Origin: Flemingiibacterium sp045636265
Lineage (GTDB): Bacteria; Bacillota; Clostridia; Oscillospirales; CAG-272
Direction: 5' to 3'
Assembly: GCA_045636265.1 (NCBI GenBank)
Contig: JAZTXD010000102.1
Span: forward strand, 1-64,000
Length of the DNA stretch: 64,000 nucleotides
The position numbers and the translations under genes are program-made. How positions within the stretch are numbered: the stretch's first letter is position 1; each line of letters opens with the position of its first letter. The notes below the pieces were generated by a model. That model was not told the origin of the DNA. It made no database searches and saw only the letters and a program-made list of their open reading frames with translations. Positions 58,623 through 64,000 of this stretch are shown one piece after another.

Positions 58623-60177
58623 TTACTGTCCTATTTTTTCAACAGCTTTTATCTCAACATCAATTCCGGCCTTGTAACGTGCCATGAAGTTCTCAAACTT
58701 CTGCATATCCGCGTCACTTGCCGATTTCGTTGACTTTTGGGCAGATGCGAAGATGTTATCAAGGAACGCTTCGAGAGTGAGCGCATTCTTTCCGTTTTGT
58801 GCGCAGTACAGCGCAAGCAGGGCAATACCCCATGCACCGCCCTCACCGGCATTTTCCATAACGGTGATAGGAGCGCGAAGTGCGGCACTCATAGCTCGCT
58901 GTCCGATATCAGCGGTCTTGAAGAATCCGCCGTGACCGAATATCTCTTTGAGCGTTATGTTCTCGCCGTCAAGGATGTTCATTCCCTCACGAAGCGATGC
59001 AACAGCCGCATAGATCTGTGCCTGCATGAAAGCGGAAAGTGTAAGCTTGCCCTCTGCCTGTCTTACAACCATCGGTCTGCCTTCGTTGAGGTCCCACAGA
59101 TGCTCGCCCGAGAGGAAGTTGTATGTTGTGAGTCCGCCAACGTCCGCGTCGCTTTCGTTTGCGCTCATAAACAGACGTGAACAGCTCGCCCATGTCCGGT
59201 TTTACTCCGAACAGTGTGAGAACTTCGCCAAACATATTCGCCCATGCGTTTATCTCGGACGTGCAGTTGGCAACGTGTATCATTGCGACAGGTTCACCGC
59301 TCGGGGTGTTGATGATGTCGATCTGCGGATATGCTCTCGACAGCGGAGCATCGAGCACTATCATAACAAACGCCGAGGTACCGGCGGAAACGTTGCCGCG
59401 ATTCTTTGCGGTGCTGTTTGTTGCCACCATTCCGGTGCCGGCATCGCCCTCGGGAGCGCAGAACATCACGCCGGGCAAAAGCTCACCCGATACGTCGAGA
59501 AGGCGTGCGCCCTCTTCTGTGAGCACACCTGCAACCTCGCCGGCAACGCGAATCTTTGGAAGCATATCTTCAAAATTCTTATGGCAGATGCCCTCAGCTT
59601 TAAGAAGCTTATTAAACTTCGCGAGTCTGTCGGCATCGTATTTGTTGTCGAGAACGGGGAACATACCCGAAGCGTCGCACACACCGAGAACCTTCTCGCC
59701 GGTCAGCTTCCAGTGAACGTATCCTGCAAGTGTGGTTAAGAAGTCAACATCCTTGACGTGCTCAAGTTTGTTAAGAACAGACTCAAAGTAGTGCGACACC
59801 GACCAACGAAGCGGCATGTTGAAGTCAAGCTCGTCACTTAAAATCTTTGCGGCCTTTGCTGTGTTGGTGTTTCTCCATGTTCTGAACGGTGCGAGCAGGT
59901 TATCAGCCTTGTCAAAGGCGAGATAACCATGCATCATCGCGGAAATTCCTATTGCGTCAAGCTTTGTGAGCTTTTCACCGCTCTGCTTTTCATAATTCGC
60001 TTTAAGTGAAGCATAGCTTTTCTGCAAACCTTCCCAAACAAGGTCAAGATCATATGTCCAGATGCCGTCTACAAGCTGATTCTCCCAGTCAAAAGCACCG
60101 CTTGCAATAACGTTTCCGCTCATGTCGGTGAGTACGCTTTTAATTCTGGTTGAACCGAGTTCTATACCAAGTACCAT
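58623..60177 (-). pseudogene. FGGY-family carbohydrate kinase, frameshifted
   Basis: This roughly 517-residue sugar kinase relative is read in two frames. The first part (60177 to about 59180) starts MVLGIELGSTRIKSVLTDMSG and includes AIGISAMMHGYLAFD, APFRTWRNTNT and GNVSAGTSAFVMI. The second part (about 59180 to 58623) continues with MSANESDADVGGLTTYNFLSGE and GGFFKTADIGQRAMSAAL, the second FGGY half. The shift lies at about 59176-59184 and behaves as a one-base loss. Both halves are well conserved, so decay is recent or it is an assembly error. FGGY kinases phosphorylate pentoses, hexoses or polyols (xylulokinase-like); the substrate is unknown. It follows the hydrolase-like gene by 22 nt. 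Confidence 0.87.
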
Positions 60178-60199
60178 TCTGGTTTCCTTTCTGTATATA

Positions 60200-62335
60200 T
60201 CAAAGGGTGTCAAGCTCTTTTTCAAGCTGGTCAAGCTGAACGAGCTTTTCTATGTAACCTCTTTCGGTGAAGAAGTAGTGGTTTGAGGTTTCGAAACCGA
60301 TAAGCGAGGATTTCTCCATAAGCACGAGAAGCTTCTTTGTAACCTCACGCTCGTCGGCGATGATCTTTCTCATTTCGTCGCGGGATGTGGGGAGATTTTC
60401 CTTGCACAGTGCGTATCTTGTGTGGATAACGTCGGAGTGGATCTGCAGTGTTGCAAAGCGTGCAAAGAGCAGAAGCTCGTTTGTCTTTTCGTCACCTGCA
60501 ACAGCTTCGAGCATGTCACATGCCTCGTCCCAAGCCGCGAGCATCTTCTCAAACTGCGAGAGGTACACATCAATGGGATACGGGCCCTTCCATTTATTAT
60601 AGTCCTCAAACGAGTAGCATACCATCGACGAGGGATTAGTGTTGGGAGCAAAGCTCCAAAGGTTTGCGGGACCAAGGTTCTTCGGGGAATTGTAGAGCAC
60701 CTCCACGCTGAAGGGATATTCTCTGAATCCCTCACAGAATTTCTCAATTGCCGCGTGTACGCGCGCGCCGTTTTCACCGAACTGCTTATTGTACCAAGCG
60801 TCGATATCGAAGCTGTCGGGGGCGGACATGTAGTCGGAGATCATATCGTAAGTGATCGACGGATATCCGCCGAGAGTCCATGTGAGCATGCAGTTGTCAA
60901 CGCCGATCTCGTGGAGATTCTTAAGATGCTCAAGCTGGAGGTCGAACACGGGAAGGTAGGGTACACATGCGCATTCCCAAGTGTTTGATACCTGAACCTT
61001 AGCATATACCTTGTGACCGTATTTTGCTGCGGTGTTGAATATGAACTTGGAAATATCACTCGGACCGGGATTGGAGATGGAATATTCACCGACCTCACTG
61101 TCAATGCCGCCCTTGCTTATCTTCTTTCTGTTTTCGCTTACCTGCATTACAGCGATCTCGGGATGGAGAAGCTTGAATGCATTTTCCATCTTCTCATCTC
61201 CGAGGTGAGAATGCCATACCCAAACGTACGCGATAACCTCGGCATCGCTTCCCGCGTCACGGATAGCCTTGTGCATGATGTTGTTAACTGCCGCGTGGAA
61301 CTCTTCGGCGGGGACGTCCTTGCAGCGAGGACATGTGCTGACTCTTGCAGAGTAGCAGTGAGTATAGTTTTCGCTTCCGCTTATGTTGAAAATACCGCCG
61401 ATGCCCTTTACGTCTTCGAAGAGATCCTTGGTTGCTGTGTAGAGGTAGTTGCGCGCACCCTCGGTTGTGAGGCAGAGGGAGATGTAATCGCCGCGGATAC
61501 CGCCGCCGATCTCCTTGTCGCCATAGCGCTCGTAAACGTCGAGCGGAAGCGCACGAGGCTCGTTGAAGTAGAGGTATATCTTGATTCCGCGAAGTGCGGC
61601 ACGTCTGATAAGGTCGCGGAGGTTGTCGCGGCGCACCTTATAGTCGCGGCTGAGCTCGGGATCAAACGGATACGGCGAGAGGGTAGAAAGCACGCCATGA
61701 ACGAACAGCGCATTTACGCCCTGACGAGCATACGCATCAAGCAGACTGTCGGGCATCTGTCCTCTTGTGTCCTCTATAAATGCGTCACCGCAGGTTGTGA
61801 GGAAGCCGTGCACGATACGTGTACCGCCGCTCTGTGCAACGACGTACTTGGGTTCGGTGTCGGCGGTGTCAGTGAAGAAATCGAACATCTTGCGCTCGGA
61901 CACGTCAAACTTGCTGACAACTTTTGCAATCTCTTCGGTTTCTTTGATCTCTGTCTCTGTGAGCGGTGAGTAGAATACCGGCTCGCGCTCGGGCTTTAAC
62001 AGGCCGAGCTTGTACCAGAGGAAGTCCTCTTTGTTTACAACGAAATCGAAGCGCTCATCGTCCATTCCGACAAGTGCCTGAATTTGATCGTAAGGCAGAA
62101 GCAGCCAGTTGTTTCTGATTATTGTGATATAACCGCGGGTGAGCCAGTTGGGATCGGTTTCGCCTGCACGAAGTCCCATGCGAAGCGCCTCGCGCTCAAC
62201 ATCCTCGGGGGTACATTTAAGGATCTTTGCTATGTTTTCATTTGGTGACATACGGAAGTTACGGAAAATTACCGTCTGCCAAGCGGCGGGGAAATTCTGT
62301 CTTTCAAGGGTTCTCGGTTCAGTACTTGGAAGCAT
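60200..62335 (-). CDS. Uncharacterised TIM-barrel glycoside-hydrolase-like protein (copy 1)
   Basis: This 711-residue cytosolic protein has no signal peptide. Residues 1-150 are helical with two helix-turn-helix-like stretches (NENIAKILKCTPEDVEREAL and LLPYDQIQALVGMDDERF). From about residue 195 a barrel-like pattern of strands follows, including GVNALFVHGV, IKIYLYFNEPRALP (a NEP triad as in clan GH-A enzymes), GIGGIFNISGSEN, a CPRC pair and MLTWTLGGYPS. A helical region ends the protein. I know it as a large uncharacterised metagenomic family, not a named GH. Coupling to an FGGY kinase suggests intracellular sugar release. Start: AAGGAG 8 nt before ATG 62335. Confidence 0.75.
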   Translation of the reverse strand: MLPSTEPRTLERQNFPAAWQTVIFRNFRMSPNENIAKILKCTPEDVEREALRMGLRAGETDPNWLTRGYITIIRNNWLLLPYDQIQALVGMDDERFDFVVNKEDFLWYKLGLLKPEREPVFYSPLTETEIKETEEIAKVVSKFDVSERKMFDFFTDTADTEPKYVVAQSGGTRIVHGFLTTCGDAFIEDTRGQMPDSLLDAYARQGVNALFVHGVLSTLSPYPFDPELSRDYKVRRDNLRDLIRRAALRGIKIYLYFNEPRALPLDVYERYGDKEIGGGIRGDYISLCLTTEGARNYLYTATKDLFEDVKGIGGIFNISGSENYTHCYSARVSTCPRCKDVPAEEFHAAVNNIMHKAIRDAGSDAEVIAYVWVWHSHLGDEKMENAFKLLHPEIAVMQVSENRKKISKGGIDSEVGEYSISNPGPSDISKFIFNTAAKYGHKVYAKVQVSNTWECACVPYLPVFDLQLEHLKNLHEIGVDNCMLTWTLGGYPSITYDMISDYMSAPDSFDIDAWYNKQFGENGARVHAAIEKFCEGFREYPFSVEVLYNSPKNLGPANLWSFAPNTNPSSMVCYSFEDYNKWKGPYPIDVYLSQFEKMLAAWDEACDMLEAVAGDEKTNELLLFARFATLQIHSDVIHTRYALCKENLPTSRDEMRKIIADEREVTKKLLVLMEKSSLIGFETSNHYFFTERGYIEKLVQLDQLEKELDTL

Positions 62336-62373
62336 AGTAGTATCTCCTTGTTTAGAAATATTTAGACACTGTA

Positions 62374-62402
62374 ATTTTAACACAATAAGGCAAAAAAGTC
62401 AA
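62374..62402 (-). promoter_or_regulatory. Promoter of the hydrolase-like/kinase unit
   Basis: On the minus strand TTGACT and TAAAAT are separated by 17 nt, about 40 nt before the ATG. Confidence 0.7.
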
Positions 62403-62432
62403 TACAGAATTAGGACATCCGGCAAAATAAAA

Positions 62433-62455
62433 TGGGAGCGGATTTACCGCTCCCA
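62433..62455 (-). terminator. Terminator of the upstream paralogue
   Basis: A perfect 9-bp stem (TGGGAGCGG / CCGCTCCCA) with a 5-nt loop, followed on the minus strand by TTTTATTTTG, just after the stop of the partial paralogue. Confidence 0.85.
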
Positions 62456-62463
62456 AAGGGGTA

Positions 62464-64000
62464 TCACATATTGTCAAGCTCTGCTTCAAGCTCTGTGAGC
62501 TGTACGAGCTTTTCGATGTAGTTTCTTTCTGTGAAGAAGTAGTGGTTTGAGGTTTCAAAGCCGATAAGGGTAGATTTTTCCATGAGTTCAAGCAGTGCCT
62601 TTGTAATCTCGCGCTCTTCCTTTATGATACCGCGCATTTCATCGCGTGACTCGGGGAGATTGCGCTTGCACACGGCATATCTTGTGTGGATAGTATCCGC
62701 GACATACTGAAGTGTTGCAAAGCGAGAGAAGAGGAGAAGCTCCTCGGTCTTTTCGTCGTACACTTCTTTTTCAAGCAGCTCACATCCCTCTTTCCAAAGG
62801 GTAATGAGCTTGTTCATCTGGTCAAGGTGGATATCTATCGGATACGGTCTTGTCCATTTCTCAAAGTCGTCAAAGGAATAGCCAACCATCGTTGACGGGC
62901 GCTCGTCCACCGTAAGACTCCACATGTTTGCAGGTCCCATGTTCTTGGGGGAGTAGTAGAGGAAATCTATGGAGAAGGGAAGCTCGTCAAAGCCCTCGCA
63001 GAACTTCTTGATTGCTGCGTGGATATTTTCCGCTCTGTCACCGAACTGCTTCTTATACCAGTCGTCAATGCTGAAGTTGTCGGGATCTGTCATATAGTCG
63101 GACACGAGGTCATAAGTGATGGCCGGATATCCGCCGAGAGTCCATGTGAGCATGTAGTTGTTAACGCCGATCTCATGAAGATTTTCGAGGTGCTTAAGCT
63201 CGGTATCGAACACGGGGAGGTAGGGGACAGCGGAAAACTCCCAGCTGTTGCACATCTGAACCTTTGCATACAGCTTGTGACCGTATTTTGCGGCAGTAGA
63301 GAGAACATAATTAGCAACGGGGCTCGGACCGGGGTTGGAAATGGAATAGTCGCGAACCTCGCAGGGGATACCGCCCTTTGTAAACGGCTTTAAATTTTCG
63401 CTTACCTGCATTACGCCGATCTCGGGGTGGAGAGTTGCGAAGGCTATGTTAAGCTCTTCCTCATTCAGATAGTTTGGCCAGCCCCATGCATAAGCGATAA
63501 CCTCTGCATCGCTTCCGGCGTCGCGGATAGCCTTGTGCATGATATTGTTTACGAGTACGGGAAGCTCGTATTTGGGAATATCCTTGCAGCGAGGGCAGGT
63601 CATTCTTGATGAGAAGTGGCAGTTTGTGGGGTTTTCACTTCTTGTAATGGTGAAGATACCGCCGATGCCCTTTACATTCTCGAAAAGATCCTTCGTCGCG
63701 CTGTAGAGATATTCCTTCGGCTCCTCTGTGCTGAGGCAGAGCATACGGTGACCGTTGGTGTGTGTGCCACCACCTATCTCCGGCTTGCCGTAACGCTCGA
63801 ATACATCCGGCGGAAGTGCACGGGGCTCGTTGAAATAAAGGTATATCTTGATTCCGCGAAGTGCCGCACGGTCGATAAGACTCTGGAGATTCTCACGGCG
63901 GACCTTATAGTCGCGGCTCAGCTCGGGATCGAAGCGGTAGGGCGAGAGTGTGGAGAGCACACCGTGAACGAACAGCACGTTTACGCTCTGACGCGCATAA
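62464..64000 (-). CDS. Uncharacterised TIM-barrel glycoside-hydrolase-like protein (copy 2, 5' end outside window)
   Basis: This 512-residue C-terminal part belongs to a paralogue of the preceding protein. It is collinear from YARQSVNVLFVHGVLSTLSPY onward and highly similar, for example IYLYFNEPRALP and IGFETSNHYFFTER. It keeps the barrel strands, the NEP triad and the CPRC pair. The N-terminal helical domain and the start codon lie beyond the window, and the open frame runs to the last base. It has its own terminator, and copy 1 has its own promoter, so the tandem copies are separate transcription units that could be regulated differently. Confidence 0.78.
   Translation of the reverse strand, partial: YARQSVNVLFVHGVLSTLSPYRFDPELSRDYKVRRENLQSLIDRAALRGIKIYLYFNEPRALPPDVFERYGKPEIGGGTHTNGHRMLCLSTEEPKEYLYSATKDLFENVKGIGGIFTITRSENPTNCHFSSRMTCPRCKDIPKYELPVLVNNIMHKAIRDAGSDAEVIAYAWGWPNYLNEEELNIAFATLHPEIGVMQVSENLKPFTKGGIPCEVRDYSISNPGPSPVANYVLSTAAKYGHKLYAKVQMCNSWEFSAVPYLPVFDTELKHLENLHEIGVNNYMLTWTLGGYPAITYDLVSDYMTDPDNFSIDDWYKKQFGDRAENIHAAIKKFCEGFDELPFSIDFLYYSPKNMGPANMWSLTVDERPSTMVGYSFDDFEKWTRPYPIDIHLDQMNKLITLWKEGCELLEKEVYDEKTEELLLFSRFATLQYVADTIHTRYAVCKRNLPESRDEMRGIIKEEREITKALLELMEKSTLIGFETSNHYFFTERNYIEKLVQLTELEAELDNM

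Noticed and set aside
1..64000. tRNA or rRNA genes, CRISPR arrays, prophage or transposase genes
   Set aside because: I looked for tRNA T-arm/anticodon patterns, regularly spaced repeats and integrase or transposase motifs and saw none. A tRNAscan or CRISPR search could still find a missed small gene.

Overview
The window reads as a chromosomal segment of an anaerobic, endospore-forming Clostridia-type Firmicute, probably an uncultured gut-type lineage. Supporting signs are SpoIIID, a complete six-gene Rnf complex, a PASTA-containing SpoVD/PBP2-like transpeptidase in a dcw cluster, LrgAB, AGGAGG-type ribosome binding sites and frequent TTG/GTG starts. No rRNA, tRNA, CRISPR array, phage or transposase gene was seen. 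Two genes (a DUF559 nuclease and an FGGY kinase) are frameshifted, so either real decay or assembly indels must be kept in mind.

Layout. 1-6303: end of a DAHP synthase gene, Mrp-type ATPase, small zinc-ribbon membrane protein, rimM-trmD, an O-antigen-ligase-like polytopic protein and two overlapping related single-pass proteins. 6304-9901: ptsH (HPr), then uvrC-rsmD-coaD. 10019-23905: the division and cell-wall cluster mraZ-rsmH-ftsL-spoVD-murE-murF-mraY-ftsW-murG, then ftsQ and ftsZ with their own promoters. It starts from a near-consensus promoter followed by three MraZ-type repeats. murD is missing from its usual place between mraY and ftsW.

23911-36932 is mostly on the minus strand: an LtaS-like sulfatase-fold protein plus secreted esterase, a phosphopantetheinyl transferase plus pseudouridine synthase, rnfCDGEAB (ferredoxin:NAD+ oxidoreductase and ion pump), lrgAB, spoIIID and mscL. 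37000-45541 is a carbohydrate and redox region: two AraC regulators, a TIM-barrel sugar isomerase-like protein, two Gfo/Idh/MocA oxidoreductases, and a compact module of two FAD oxidoreductases, DUF1667 and DUF3842 that resembles clostridial anaerobic glycerol-3-phosphate oxidation.

45553-46264 holds the most interesting regulatory element. A strong promoter and a roughly 135-nt structured leader end in an intrinsic terminator just ahead of an ECF-transporter S component. Two downstream segments compete for the same upstream strand, as in a transcriptional riboswitch, but I recognise no known class. Then follow htpG, aroC with a diverged prephenate-dehydratase-like partner, a TSCPD protein and a phosphohexomutase. 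52437-52845 is a gene-free, almost fully palindromic element of about 400 bp. 52844-56742 carries an Amidase_6 protein, CapA, a radical SAM protein, a broken DUF559 nuclease and an AT-rich orphan. The right end has an M23-like protein lacking one zinc ligand, a frameshifted FGGY kinase and two tandem paralogues of an uncharacterised TIM-barrel hydrolase-like family, the last cut by the window edge.
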